NCBI RefSeq assembly: GCF_018760735.1
Contig: NZ_JAHHZN010000030.1
Location: 1 to 42,422 of the forward strand
Source: Hymenobacter piscis
Lineage (GTDB): Bacteria; Bacteroidota; Bacteroidia; Cytophagales; Hymenobacteraceae
DNA: 42,422 nt
Direction of reading: 5' to 3'
Shown: positions 20,564-29,688 of the stretch, piece by piece
How the letters are laid out: every line of letters starts with the position of its first letter
How positions within the stretch are numbered: position 1 is the stretch's first letter
Translations under genes and position numbers: made by a program
The notes under the pieces: model-generated
What the model saw: only the letters and a program-made list of their open reading frames with translations
Database searches by the model: none
Told to the model about the DNA's origin: nothing

Positions 20564-23500
20564 CTAAAAGTCCAGGTTCACGCCCAGCACGTAGGAGCGG
20601 GTTTTGGGGTAGAAGTTGTTGTTGTCGAGGCCGGGGGTAAGGCCGCCCAGGCTCATCTCCGGATCGATGCCGCGGTAGTTGGTAAGCGTCAGCAGGTTCT
20701 GGCTGGTCAGGTACACGCGGGCGCGCTTCACGTACTCGCTCTCCAGGGGCAGGTTGTAGCCCAGCGTCACGTTATCCAGGCGCAGGTAGGAGCCGTTTTC
20801 GAGGTAGCGGTTGGAGTAGTAGTTGGCGCGGTTGTCGGCGTAGGGCTCCGTCAGGGAGAAGGCCGGCAGGTTGTTGGCCGTCGACTGGGCCGGAATATTC
20901 AGGTTGGCCAGCGTGGCGTTCAGGATCTTATTGCCCTGCACCCCGCGCAGAAAGAAGTTCAGGTCCAGGTTTTTCCAGCTCACCGTGTTGCTCAGGCCAT
21001 AGAGCAGCCGGGGCTGGGCGTTGCCCTGGTAGCGGTAGTCGTTGAGGGTGGGCGAGCCGGTGGTGGTGCCGTCGGCCTTGTAGAAAAGCGAGAGGCCGTT
21101 TTCGTCGCGGCCGGCGTACTCGGGCAGGAAAAACTGCCCCACGGGGTAGCCCGCCTTCACCACCTGGGTGGAAATCCCGCTCTGGCCCGAGCCGCCGGGG
21201 TAGGCCGTGTACACCTGGTCGAGGCGGAACTGCTCGTTGGCCAGCTTTTCCACCTTGTTCACGTTGTGGGCCAGCGTGCCGGTCAGGCTCCACTGGAAGC
21301 TCCTGGTTTGCACCGGCTGGGCGCTGAGCGTCAGCTCCAGGCCCTTGTTGCTGATTTCGCCCACGTTGGCATACAGCGTGTTCACGAAGTACTGGGTAGT
21401 GGAAACCGGGTAGTTCCAGATCAGGTCCGAGGTGCGCTTGTCGTAGTATTCCACCGTGCCGCCGAGGCGGTTCTGCCACAGGCCGAAATCCAGGCCCACG
21501 TTCAGCATGGCCGTGGTTTCCCACTTCAGGTCGGGGTTGGGGTTCTGGGTCGGGCCGATGGCCTTGATGAAGGCCACGTTGTAGTAAAACGTGCCCACGC
21601 TGCTGTAGCGCTGGGTGGCAATGAGCGGGTCGAAGCCCAGCGAGTTACCCGTAATGCCGTAGCCCACACGCAGCTTCAGCTCAGTGAGCTGGCTGAGGCC
21701 CGAAAGAAAGTCCTCGCCCGCCAGGTTCCAGGCCAGCGAAGCGGCCGGAAACGTGCCCCAGCGGTTGTTCCGGCCAAAGGCCGACGACCCGTCGCGCCGC
21801 ACCGATACCTGCAGAAAGTACCGGTCCCGGAGCCCGTAGTTCACCCGGCCATAGAGCGAAATCAGGCGCAGGGTGGAAATGCCCAGGCTGTAGCCGGCAA
21901 TGGCCGCGTCGTAGTTGGGGGCCACGCCGCCGGGGTTGCCCAGGGCCAGGTTGTTGTAGCCCAGCTGATCCGAGACGAAGCCCCGGGTATCGGTCTGGAA
22001 ACCGTCGCCGTTCTTGTCCTGCTGCCAGGAGTAGCCCACCAGCACTTTCAGGTTGTGCGCGGCCGTGCTGAGTGGGTTGTAGGTCAGGTAGTTTTCCAGA
22101 ATCCTGCGCGAGTTCTCCACGCTGTAGCGCCGGGCCAGGCCCTTGGCCGCCAGGCCGGTCACGTTGGCGGCATTGGGCACCGGCGACTCCCGCCCCTGGT
22201 AGGACCCGCCCTTCACCGCCTCGTTCTGCATGGACAGGCTGAGCGTGTTCGTCAGGTTGGGCAGCAGGGTAAGTTGGGCGCTGGCGTTGCCCAGCAGGGT
22301 GTTGATTTTCCGCTCCTCGTGGTTCTGCGCCAGCAGCGCCACCGGGTTGTAGTACTGGGTGCGGGTCAGGTTTTCCTTGTAGGTGCCGTCGGCGTTCCGG
22401 ATGTTGGTGGTGGGCAGGTGGGTGAACATGTTCTTGTACACCAGCTCCGAAATCAGGTGCTGCGTGAGCAGGGAGTTGGTGAGCGTGAAGCGCAGCTGCA
22501 GCTTGTCCTGAAGCGTCTTCTGGTCGAGGTTGATCTTGCCGATGAGCCGCTCACTGTCGGACGTGTTCATCACGCCCTCGCGCTTGAAATAGTTGAGGCT
22601 GGCGTTGAAGGCCGACTTTTCGGAGCCGCCGCCGTAGCTGACGGTGTGGTTGTGGCTCAGGCCGGTGCGCATCACTTCCTTTTGCCAGTCGGTGTTGGTG
22701 CCCGCGTCGTTGTCGGCGGGGCTCAGGCTTTTGCTGTTGGCCTCCAGGTAGCCCCGCAGCTCGTCGCCGCTGAGCATGTCAAGCGTATTCGATACCTGCT
22801 CCAGACCCACGTAGCCGCTGTACGAGACGGCCGCGCTGGGCTTCTGGCGGCGGGTGGTGATGAGGATAACGCCGTTGGCGGCCCGGGCCCCGTAAATGGC
22901 CGTGGCCGAGGCATCCTTTAGTACCTCAATGCTCACAATCTCGTCGGGGGCCACCAGGTTGATAGAGGCCGCCGGCACCCCGTCAATCACGTAAAACGGC
23001 TCCTGGGCCTGGCCCGTGCGCAGGGAAGAGGCCCCGCGCAGCACCACCGAGGCCGTGGCGTTCGGGTCGCCGCTGCGGGTGATGTTCAGGCCGGCCACCT
23101 TGCCCTGCAGGATCTGGTCGGGCGTGGCCACCACGCCCCGGTTGAACTCGCGTGGGTCCACCGAGGTGATGGCGCTGGTTACTTCGCCCTTCTTCACCGA
23201 GCCGTAGCCAATCACCACCACGTCGCTGAGCAGCTTGGCATCCTGCACCAGGGCGACGTCGATGGTTGCCTGCTCGCCCACCGCCACCTCCCGGGCCAGG
23301 TAGCCGACAAAAGAAAACACCAGCGTTTCGGCCCCTTCGGGCAAATCCAGCGTGTATTCGCCGGCCCCGTTGGTTACGGCGCCCACGGTGGTGCCTTTCA
23401 CCAGCACCGTTACCCCGGGCAGGGCCGCCCCGCCGGCCTCGGTTACCCGGCCTTTCACCTGCCGGCCCTGCGGAGCCCGCTTGCCGGGAGCGGCCGGGGC

Positions 23501-23845
23501 CGCCGGGCTGGTGGGCTGCAGGATGATGACGCCCTGCTTTTCCTCGAAGCGCAGCGGCTGGTTGCGCAGCAGCTGCCGCAGAATATCCCCGACCCGCGCG
23601 CCCCGCAGCTCGGTGGCGCTTACCTGACTGGTTTGCAGGTCGCGGGCCTCGTACACGATGCTCACGCCGGCCTGCCGCTGCAGCTGCTGCAGCGCACTGG
23701 TGAGCGGGCCGGCCGGCACGGCGAAATAGGCTACTTCGCGGGTACTGTTCTGGGCCTGCGCCCCGAAGGCGCTGCCCAGGCTCAGCAGCAGCGCGCCGGT
23801 CAGCCGCGGCGCACGGGCAGCTAAAAAGGAGTTGAGGTGTAGCAT
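20564..23845 (-). CDS. SusC/RagA-family TonB-dependent transporter with STN signalling domain
   Basis: 1093 residues. A signal peptide (LTGALLLSLGSAFGAQAQ) is followed by an STN domain (residues about 35-105: PLTSALQQLQRQAGVSIVYE to GVIILQP), a carboxypeptidase-regulatory-like domain (KGRVTEAGGAALPGVTVLVKG to YLAREVAVG), the SusC plug (VVVIGYGSVKKGEVTSAI, FYVIDGVPAASINLV, IYGARAANGVILITT) and a 22-stranded barrel ending SYVLGVNLDF. The STN domain marks it as a transducer that contacts a FecR-like anti-sigma factor, matching the gene just upstream. It imports the locus substrate with SusD. Confidence 0.96.
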   Translation of the reverse strand: MLHLNSFLAARAPRLTGALLLSLGSAFGAQAQNSTREVAYFAVPAGPLTSALQQLQRQAGVSIVYEARDLQTSQVSATELRGARVGDILRQLLRNQPLRFEEKQGVIILQPTSPAAPAAPGKRAPQGRQVKGRVTEAGGAALPGVTVLVKGTTVGAVTNGAGEYTLDLPEGAETLVFSFVGYLAREVAVGEQATIDVALVQDAKLLSDVVVIGYGSVKKGEVTSAITSVDPREFNRGVVATPDQILQGKVAGLNITRSGDPNATASVVLRGASSLRTGQAQEPFYVIDGVPAASINLVAPDEIVSIEVLKDASATAIYGARAANGVILITTRRQKPSAAVSYSGYVGLEQVSNTLDMLSGDELRGYLEANSKSLSPADNDAGTNTDWQKEVMRTGLSHNHTVSYGGGSEKSAFNASLNYFKREGVMNTSDSERLIGKINLDQKTLQDKLQLRFTLTNSLLTQHLISELVYKNMFTHLPTTNIRNADGTYKENLTRTQYYNPVALLAQNHEERKINTLLGNASAQLTLLPNLTNTLSLSMQNEAVKGGSYQGRESPVPNAANVTGLAAKGLARRYSVENSRRILENYLTYNPLSTAAHNLKVLVGYSWQQDKNGDGFQTDTRGFVSDQLGYNNLALGNPGGVAPNYDAAIAGYSLGISTLRLISLYGRVNYGLRDRYFLQVSVRRDGSSAFGRNNRWGTFPAASLAWNLAGEDFLSGLSQLTELKLRVGYGITGNSLGFDPLIATQRYSSVGTFYYNVAFIKAIGPTQNPNPDLKWETTAMLNVGLDFGLWQNRLGGTVEYYDKRTSDLIWNYPVSTTQYFVNTLYANVGEISNKGLELTLSAQPVQTRSFQWSLTGTLAHNVNKVEKLANEQFRLDQVYTAYPGGSGQSGISTQVVKAGYPVGQFFLPEYAGRDENGLSLFYKADGTTTGSPTLNDYRYQGNAQPRLLYGLSNTVSWKNLDLNFFLRGVQGNKILNATLANLNIPAQSTANNLPAFSLTEPYADNRANYYSNRYLENGSYLRLDNVTLGYNLPLESEYVKRARVYLTSQNLLTLTNYRGIDPEMSLGGLTPGLDNNNFYPKTRSYVLGVNLDF

Positions 23846-23943
23846 AGAAAAGGGTGAAAAACGGGCAAGGCGTGGCCCGGCCGGCCGGAAACCGGCCGAT
23901 GTGAGAGGAGCGGAAGCAAGATGTTGGGCAGGCGCGGCGCGCC

Positions 23944-24882
23944 TTATTCTACCCGGTAGGTGGTAGCGGTGCGCCGGGAAATGCGCAGGTGGTGGCGGCT
24001 AAGCAGGGTGTTGAGCACGTCGGTAATCTGGTCGGCGGAAAGGGCCGGGTCGAGGGAGCCGCTCAGGGCTACAGCCGGGGCATCGGGGCGCAGCTCGAAG
24101 CGTACGGGGTAGTAGTTTTCGAGAGTCAGCAGGATTTCGGGTAAGGAAGCCTGCTCAAACGTCAGCATCGGGTTGGTGGTGAGGTTGGCGGTGTACTCGT
24201 GGTGGGTGAGCGTGAGCTGCCGGCGGGCCGGGTTGAACACCAGCTTGTCGTGGGGGTGCAGCACGGCCAGCTCCCGTTGCGGCCCGGCCACCTGCACCCG
24301 GCCGGTGCGCACCAGCACGGTGGTAGCAGGCAGCTGCGGGTAGGCTTTTACCAGGAAGGAAGTGCCCAGCACCCGCACCGCCACCGCCGCCGTGCGCACC
24401 ACGAACGGGCGGGCCGGATCCTTGGTGACGGCAAAGAAGGCCTCGCCCCGCAGCAGTACCTCCCGGCCCTGGCCCGCGGCCCGCCACGTCAGTGACGAGT
24501 TAGGCCGCAGCCACACCCGGCTGTGGTCGGGCAGTACCAGCTCGCGCTGCTCCCCGATGCCGGTGGTGTAGTGCAGCGCCGGCGCGGGCCGCTGCCCCCA
24601 CCACACTGCCGCCGCCACCAGCAGCGGCACCAGCACCGCCGCCACCCGCAGCACCGGCCACAGCCGCCGTACCCGACCCAGGGGCTGGGTACGGGCCCGG
24701 ATGGTGCGCCGCAGCCGCTGCTCCCGTTGCGTCGCCTGCTCCTCGCTCAGGAGCCCGGCATCGTCGGGGGTAGCTGCCACCAGGGCATCCAGCCACTGCT
24801 CCCGCTGCCGCCGCCGCCGGGCACGGCTTCGCAGGGAGTACAGCAGACGGGCGGGCAACGGGCGGGGCGGGCGAAACTTCAT
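23944..24882 (-). CDS. FecR-family anti-sigma factor
   Basis: 312 residues. A basic cytoplasmic N-terminal region with a short acidic helix (WLDALVAATPDDAGLLSEEQ) is followed by one transmembrane helix near residues 95-115 (VLRVAAVLVPLLVAAAVWW). The periplasmic FecR domain has YTTGIGEQRELVLPDHSRVWL, SSLTWRA and RGEAFFAVTKDPARPFVVRT, and a C-terminal DUF4974 region has LTFEQASLPEILLTLENYY. It sits 98 bp before SusC, as in surface-signalling loci. Unusually, the sigma factor is separated from it by the phosphatase gene. It should hold or activate the ECF sigma factor according to the SusC signal. Confidence 0.92.
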   Translation of the reverse strand: MKFRPPRPLPARLLYSLRSRARRRRQREQWLDALVAATPDDAGLLSEEQATQREQRLRRTIRARTQPLGRVRRLWPVLRVAAVLVPLLVAAAVWWGQRPAPALHYTTGIGEQRELVLPDHSRVWLRPNSSLTWRAAGQGREVLLRGEAFFAVTKDPARPFVVRTAAVAVRVLGTSFLVKAYPQLPATTVLVRTGRVQVAGPQRELAVLHPHDKLVFNPARRQLTLTHHEYTANLTTNPMLTFEQASLPEILLTLENYYPVRFELRPDAPAVALSGSLDPALSADQITDVLNTLLSRHHLRISRRTATTYRVE

Positions 24883-24960
24883 AACCAGGTTGCACAAGCG
24901 GCGCGGAGTAACTATCCGGGTAGCCTGATATAACAAAAGCGTAATATTGACTGACCGGGG

Positions 24961-26616
24961 CTACTGGCGGCGTTTCGGGGGCGCGGCCGGACTGAGCACC
25001 TCTACAATCGGCTGCCCGGTGCAGGCGCTGGGCAGCTTGCTGTCCACCAGCATGGCCGCCGTGGGGGCTATATCCGTGATGCCGTGATACGCGTAGCTGA
25101 CGCCGGGCGAGATGCCGGCCCCGAACCAGAGCAGCGGCACGTGGCTGTCGTAGAGGTAGCCCGAGCCGTGGGTGGCCCCCACGCCCAGCTCCCAGGTCCA
25201 GCCCGGCTGCAGCTCGAAGCGCACATCCCCGAAACGCGGGTAGTAGAGCCCGTTCTGCAGCTTGGTTTCCAGGAAAGCGCCCGTGCCGCTGGTCAGCAGC
25301 TGGGCCGTGGTGTTCACCTGGGCAATGCCAGGCTGCTCGCGCAGGTAATCGGCCAGCAGGTTCTGCACCCGGGCCAGCTCCAGCTTGCGGCTGGCAATGA
25401 GCGGGCGGTTGAGGTAGTACATGTTGTTGCGCTCGGTTTCCAGCCACTGGCCCGGCCCCAGCTGCTGCACCAGGAAGTCGGCCGCGCCCTGGTTGAGCGT
25501 GGCGTGGTGCTGGGCCCCGCCCGGGGCCTGGTGCTGGGCCAGGTATTTGGGCACCTCGCTGGCCCCGTGGTCGGCGGTCAGGAAGATGGTGTAGTTGTCC
25601 TTGCCCACGGTTTTGTCGAGGGCCTGCAGCAGGCGGGCAATTTCCAGGTCGAGGCGCAGGTACAGGTCGTTTTCTTCCTTCGACAGCGGCCCGAACGTGT
25701 GGCCCACCGGGTCGGGGCTGGAGTAGCTCAGGGCCAGCAGGTCGGGCACGTCGTCGCGGCCCAGCTCGGTGCCGGCCAGGGCGGCCAGGGCCAGGTCGGT
25801 GAGCAGGTTGTTGCCGAAGGGCGAGATGTTGACGGCCTCGTAGGCCGGCGGGTTCAGCGGGGCCAGCTGGCTGAGGTTGTACGGAAAGGTAGCCGCCGTT
25901 TTGCCCTTGAAGATGCGCTCAAAGGCGTTGGAATCGGCCACGCTGTTCAGGTAGGCTTCCGGTCCGCGCAAGGGCGTCCAGGTCTGCTGGCGGTAGAAGT
26001 CGGCCTTTTTCTGGGCGTTGAAGTCGGCCACCCATTTGGGCAGCACCGGCACGTAATAGGTGCTGGAAATAAAGTCGCCGGTGTTCATATCAAACCAGAA
26101 GGCCCCGTCGGCCATGTGGCCGGCCGGCAGGGCCGAGGCCCGGTCCTTGAGCGAGAGGGCCACCACCAGGCTGCGCCCGTTCGATACCATCTTCATCTCG
26201 TCGCCGAGCGTGGTGCTCACCTGGTTGCGGGCCGAAACGCCAATGCCCTTCGGCGTGCCCACCAGCTGCACCGTGGAGTCGTCGGTGCAGTACACGTCGC
26301 GCCGCAGCCGCCGGTCGTACCAGGAGTTGCCCACGATGCCGTGGTAGCGGGGCGTGGTGCCGGTGTACACCGAGCTGTGGCCGGGGCCGGTGACGGTGGG
26401 CACGTAGTTGTAGTGCGTGTTGCGGCACTGAAAGCCGTTGCGCAGCAGCCGCTTGAAGCCCTGCTCCCCGAACTGGTCGTAGAAGCGGGTGAGGTAGTCG
26501 GGGCGCATCTGGTCCACCATGAGGCCCACCAGCAGTTTGGGCCGGGCAGTGCGCTGGGCTGCTACGGCGGGGGCGTTAGCCAGCAGCGCGGCGGCAAGAA
26601 GTAGTTTCGGAATCAT
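24961..26616 (-). CDS. pafA: PafA-type secreted alkaline phosphatase
   Basis: 551 residues with a Sec signal peptide (LLLAAALLANAPAVAAQ). The PafA catalytic set is present: metal ligand D35 (VDQMRPDYL), nucleophile T76 (PTVTGPGHSS), N97 (IVGNSWYDR), the Lys/Arg pair in LSLKDRASALPAGH, SSPDPVGHTFGP (Asp and His ligands), LTADHGASE (Asp and His) and a late His in GVGATHGSGYLYD. PafA of Elizabethkingia is a calcium-activated, phosphate-tolerant phosphomonoesterase; Lys plus Arg in place of other residues favours monoesters. It lies between the ECF sigma and FecR genes, so it is probably part of the same regulon, releasing phosphate from the nutrient handled by SusC/D. Confidence 0.92.
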   Translation of the reverse strand: MIPKLLLAAALLANAPAVAAQRTARPKLLVGLMVDQMRPDYLTRFYDQFGEQGFKRLLRNGFQCRNTHYNYVPTVTGPGHSSVYTGTTPRYHGIVGNSWYDRRLRRDVYCTDDSTVQLVGTPKGIGVSARNQVSTTLGDEMKMVSNGRSLVVALSLKDRASALPAGHMADGAFWFDMNTGDFISSTYYVPVLPKWVADFNAQKKADFYRQQTWTPLRGPEAYLNSVADSNAFERIFKGKTAATFPYNLSQLAPLNPPAYEAVNISPFGNNLLTDLALAALAGTELGRDDVPDLLALSYSSPDPVGHTFGPLSKEENDLYLRLDLEIARLLQALDKTVGKDNYTIFLTADHGASEVPKYLAQHQAPGGAQHHATLNQGAADFLVQQLGPGQWLETERNNMYYLNRPLIASRKLELARVQNLLADYLREQPGIAQVNTTAQLLTSGTGAFLETKLQNGLYYPRFGDVRFELQPGWTWELGVGATHGSGYLYDSHVPLLWFGAGISPGVSYAYHGITDIAPTAAMLVDSKLPSACTGQPIVEVLSPAAPPKRRQ

Positions 26617-26731
26617 ACAAACATGCTGCGGCCCGGAACGCAGGCTCGGCGGGCGCCACAGCAACAGGAAAGGTGAGAGTGAACTGTGCCGGCATAGTTG
26701 CAGAGCGCCGCCCGTTCAACTACTCATTTTG

Positions 26732-26739
26732 CAAACGTA
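26732..26739 (-). promoter_or_regulatory. Putative -7 box for pafA
   Basis: TACGTTTG on the minus strand, 116 bp before the pafA ATG and just inside the end of the sigma-factor region. It could provide a separate pafA transcript. Confidence 0.35.
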
Positions 26740-26763
26740 ACAGAGAGGTAACGCAGGCCGCTC

Positions 26764-27321
26764 TTATTCCCCGGGGCGCAGCAGCTTCGTCAGGAAAGGC
26801 CGCATCTTGTGCACCGCGCTGTTGAGCTGGTTACGGACGGTCTGCTCGGAGGTGGTGAAGTGGGTGGCCATTTCCTTCACCGACTGGTCCTGCAGCATGC
26901 CCAGCAAAAACACCTCTTTTTCCCTGGGGGGCAGCTGCTGGGCCTGGCGCCGGATGGCGGCCAGCGTATCGTGGCCCACCAGCCACTTGAGGGGCGTTTC
27001 AGAGACGGGCGACTGTTCGGCCCCGAAGCGCTGCAGGTGCCGCCGGTGAATCTCGGCGTCGCGGAAGCCGGTCAGGATTTTTTTGCGCAGCGCCCCCGGC
27101 AGGTAGGCCGCCGCATTGGAGTGAATCCGCAGCTGCGCCCGGTTGGCCCACAGGTCGCAGAACAGCTCCTGGATCAGGTCTTCGGCCTGCTCGGCGTCGC
27201 GCAGGGCTTTGTAGGCGTACTGGTACAGCCCGCGCCAGTGCGCGGCGAACAGCTGCTCAAACGCCTGGTAGTCGTCGTTGCGAATCCGCTCAAACAGCGC
27301 AGGTAAGTTGTCAGGTGCCAC
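26764..27321 (-). CDS. ECF-type RNA polymerase sigma factor
   Basis: 185 residues. Region 2 is DYQAFEQLFAAHWRGLYQYAYKALRDAEQAEDLIQELFCDLW and region 4 is LPPREKEVFLLGMLQDQSVKEMATHF with TTSEQTVRNQLNSAVHKMR. This is the Bacteroidetes FecI-like type paired with FecR and SusC. Translation starts at a GTG (27321) giving VAPDNLPALFERI. It heads the minus-strand run sigma, pafA, fecR, susC, susD and lipoprotein. Confidence 0.95.
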   Translation of the reverse strand: MAPDNLPALFERIRNDDYQAFEQLFAAHWRGLYQYAYKALRDAEQAEDLIQELFCDLWANRAQLRIHSNAAAYLPGALRKKILTGFRDAEIHRRHLQRFGAEQSPVSETPLKWLVGHDTLAAIRRQAQQLPPREKEVFLLGMLQDQSVKEMATHFTTSEQTVRNQLNSAVHKMRPFLTKLLRPGE

Positions 27322-27337
27322 GGCGCGTCGTTTGCAC

Positions 27338-27345
27338 CAAATGTA
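27338..27345 (-). promoter_or_regulatory. Putative -7 box for the sigma-factor gene
   Basis: TACATTTG on the minus strand, 17 bp before the GTG start, matches TAnnTTTG. It predicts a very short leader. Confidence 0.45.
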
Positions 27346-27468
27346 GAGGGTCGCCGACAGGATAAAAGCGACGGGCCGCAGACATCACAGAAGCTTCATT
27401 TCACGGTAATGCCTGCATAACCCCGCTTCAGCTTGTCGGCTGATGACGTTTCCGGCCGCCGACCCGCC

Positions 27469-28749
27469 TCAGGCAGATTTCGGCCGGAACAGGATTTTGT
27501 CGATGTGGCTGCGGTCCATGTCCACAATTTCGAAGTAGTGGCCTTCCCACGTGAAATGCTCCCCGACGCGCGGCAGCACCGAGAGGATGTGCAGGGCAAA
27601 GCCCCCGACGCTGTGAAAGCCGGTCAGGCCCCGCCGCTGGGCCGCCGGAATGTGGAACCGTTCGGCAAATTCCACGAACGGCAGCTGGGCATCCAGCAGG
27701 AAGGTGCCGTCGGCCCGCTCCACAACGGCGGGGTCCGCGTCCTGGTCCGGCGAGATGTCGCCCACCAGCGCGTCGAGAATATCGTCCAGGGTGAGCAGGC
27801 CCACCACGCCGCCGTACTCATCCACCACAATGGCCTGGTGGCGCCGCCGCTGCCGGAACAGCTCCAGGGCGTGGTAGGCCTTGCTGCTGGTGGGGATGAA
27901 CAGCGGCTCCTGCTGCAGCTCGCCCAGGCGGGCCAGCTGCTGGTCGAGGTCATCGGCTACCAGGTCCTTCAGGTACACCATGCCGCGCACCTCGTCCAGG
28001 CTGCCCTGGCACAAGGGGTAGGCCGACTGCTTGCGCGTGAGCACCAGCTGCTTGAGCGTGGCCGCGTCCTGCTCCAGGTCCAGCCAGACGATGTCCTGGC
28101 GGCTGGTCATGATGGACCCCACGCCCCGGTCGCCCAGGCTGAAGACGTTCCTGACCAGGTCGTGCTCGATTGCCTGGATGGTGCCGCCCGTGGCGCCCTC
28201 CATCACCAGGGCTTTGATTTCCTCCTCCGTCACCGGGCTGTCCTGGGTTTTGATGCCCAGAATTTTAATCAGGAAGTCACTGGAAACGGTCAGCAGCCAG
28301 ATAAACGGGGAGGTAATGCGCGAGAGGATGCTCATGGGCCCGGCCACCAGCTTGATGATGCCTTCCGGGTTGGTCAGGCCGATGCGCTTGGGCAGCAGCT
28401 CGCCGATAACGACCGAGAGGTAAGTAATGAGCACCACCATGCCCGTCACGGCGATACTCTCGCTGAACCTCTCCAGCCCGGGCACCTGCGCAATAACGCC
28501 CTGCAGCTGCCTGGTCAGCGTCGCGCCGCTGAAAATACCGGTCAGAATGCCGATGAGCGTGATGCCGATCTGCACTGTGGACAGGAACCGGTTGGGGTCG
28601 TTGGCCAGGTCCACGGCGGCCTGGGCCTTGCGGCTGCCCAGCTTGGCCTCGGCCTCCAGCTTGGACTTGCGGGAGGAAACCAGGGCAATTTCGGACATGG
28701 AAAACACGCCGTTCAGAATGAGCAGCAGCAGAATAATGAGTATTTCCAT
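27469..28749 (-). CDS. CNNM/CorC-HlyC family membrane protein with CBS pair
   Basis: 426 residues. A DUF21 (CNNM) transmembrane domain covers residues 1-190: LIILLLLILNGVFSMSEIALVSSRKS, VQIGITLIGILTGIFSGATL and VITYLSVVIGELLPKRIG. A CBS pair follows at about 205-330 (IMTSRQDIVWLDLEQDAATL; AIVVDEYGGVVGLLTLDDIL), then a CorC_HlyC domain (FLLDAQLPFVEFAERFHI, GHYFEIVDMDRSHIDKILF). Related proteins act in Mg/Co homeostasis; the haemolysin name is historical. ATG 28749 starts the first membrane helix; the much longer open frame upstream is shadow of the arsenic genes. Confidence 0.93.
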   Translation of the reverse strand: MEILIILLLLILNGVFSMSEIALVSSRKSKLEAEAKLGSRKAQAAVDLANDPNRFLSTVQIGITLIGILTGIFSGATLTRQLQGVIAQVPGLERFSESIAVTGMVVLITYLSVVIGELLPKRIGLTNPEGIIKLVAGPMSILSRITSPFIWLLTVSSDFLIKILGIKTQDSPVTEEEIKALVMEGATGGTIQAIEHDLVRNVFSLGDRGVGSIMTSRQDIVWLDLEQDAATLKQLVLTRKQSAYPLCQGSLDEVRGMVYLKDLVADDLDQQLARLGELQQEPLFIPTSSKAYHALELFRQRRRHQAIVVDEYGGVVGLLTLDDILDALVGDISPDQDADPAVVERADGTFLLDAQLPFVEFAERFHIPAAQRRGLTGFHSVGGFALHILSVLPRVGEHFTWEGHYFEIVDMDRSHIDKILFRPKSA

Positions 28750-29061
28750 GGAAAGGCGGGGAAAGTGCGGGGAGCAGGAAAAAGAAAAATGGCGGCCAGG
28801 GCGCGGGCCGCAACGGGCAGTTGTGACCGGCAAAGAAACAAGTAAACAACCAGATGGAACCAGTGCTGCGGACGGGGAGTTTCGGCCCGGGGCGCCGCTT
28901 CGGGCATACGGTGACGCCTGGAAGCAGCTGCGAAAGAAACGAAAAAGAGGCGGACGGGGCTCTGCTGGCCTACGCAGATCCACCGCCGTGGAAGCCGCCA
29001 CCTGGGTCCGCCGCCGAGTTCCACGCTCGGGTTTTAGGCTGCTGATAGGGCTCCATAGCTG
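28750..29061. other. Gap of 312 bp ending at a truncation junction
   Basis: No gene seen. The right edge (about 29055-29061) is where recognisable Acr3 sequence starts abruptly, so a deletion or rearrangement junction lies here. The left part serves as the CorC-like gene's upstream region. Confidence 0.5.
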
Positions 29062-29664
29062 AATTACTCGGTGTTGGCCTGGCTGTTCATCACGGTGCTG
29101 CCGCCCTACTTCGGGCTGCAAGGCTACGCCGTGAACATCGGCATCGGGGATATTGCCCGGAGCGTGCTCATCTACCTGGGCATTCCCTTCGCCGCTGGCT
29201 TCCTCTCGCGCACCATCCTGCGCCGGCTGTAGGGCAACGACTGGTACAGCAACGTCTTCATGCCGGCCATCAGCCCTCTTACGCTCGTGGCCCTGCTGCT
29301 CACCATTGTGGTCATGTTCAGCCTCAAGGGCGAAACCATCGTGCAGGTGCCGCTGGACGTGCTGCGCATTGCCCTGCCGCTGGCCCTCTACTTCGGGGCG
29401 ATGTTCGTACTCAGCTTTGCGGCCGGCAAGTGGCTGGGAGCGGACTACGCCGAGAATGCCAGCATCGCCTTCACCGCCACCGGCAACAACTTTGAGCTGG
29501 CCATTGCCGTGGCCATCGGTGTATTTGGCCTCAACTCGGGCCAGGCCTTTGCCGGCGTCATCGGCCCGCTGATTGAGGTGCCGGCGCTCATTGCGCTGGT
29601 CAACCTGGCCTTCTGGTTCCGGCGGCGCTGGTACGGGGGCAAAGCAGGGGTAACACAAGCATAA
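29062..29664 (+). pseudogene. Acr3-type arsenite efflux permease, truncated and with in-frame TAG
   Basis: The frame encodes the C-terminal half of an ACR3-family arsenite carrier: LFITVLPPYFGL, ARSVLIYLGIPFAAGFLSRTILRRL, then after the TAG GNDWYSNVFMPAISPLTLVALLLTIVVMFSLKG, ADYAENASIAFTATGNNFELAIAVAIGVFGLNSGQAF and VIGPLIEVPALIALVNLAFWF. About 150-190 N-terminal residues are missing. A TAG at 29230-29232 sits where the family has Lys (one base from AAG). Two lesions make this a pseudogene; the arsC and arsO-like genes that follow look intact. Confidence 0.88.
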
Positions 29665-29688
29665 GTCTGTCATCGTAACTACTGAGCC

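Noticed and set aside
18805..20640. Long plus-strand open frame of 611 codons
   Set aside because: It is antisense to SusD and the lipoprotein gene; the product is Gly/Val/His-rich with no domain, typical of a GC-rich shadow.
21266..22921. Plus-strand 551-codon frame opposite SusC
   Set aside because: Antisense shadow of SusC; no recognisable motifs.
25084..26604. Plus-strand 506-codon frame opposite pafA
   Set aside because: Antisense shadow; pafA has all catalytic residues.
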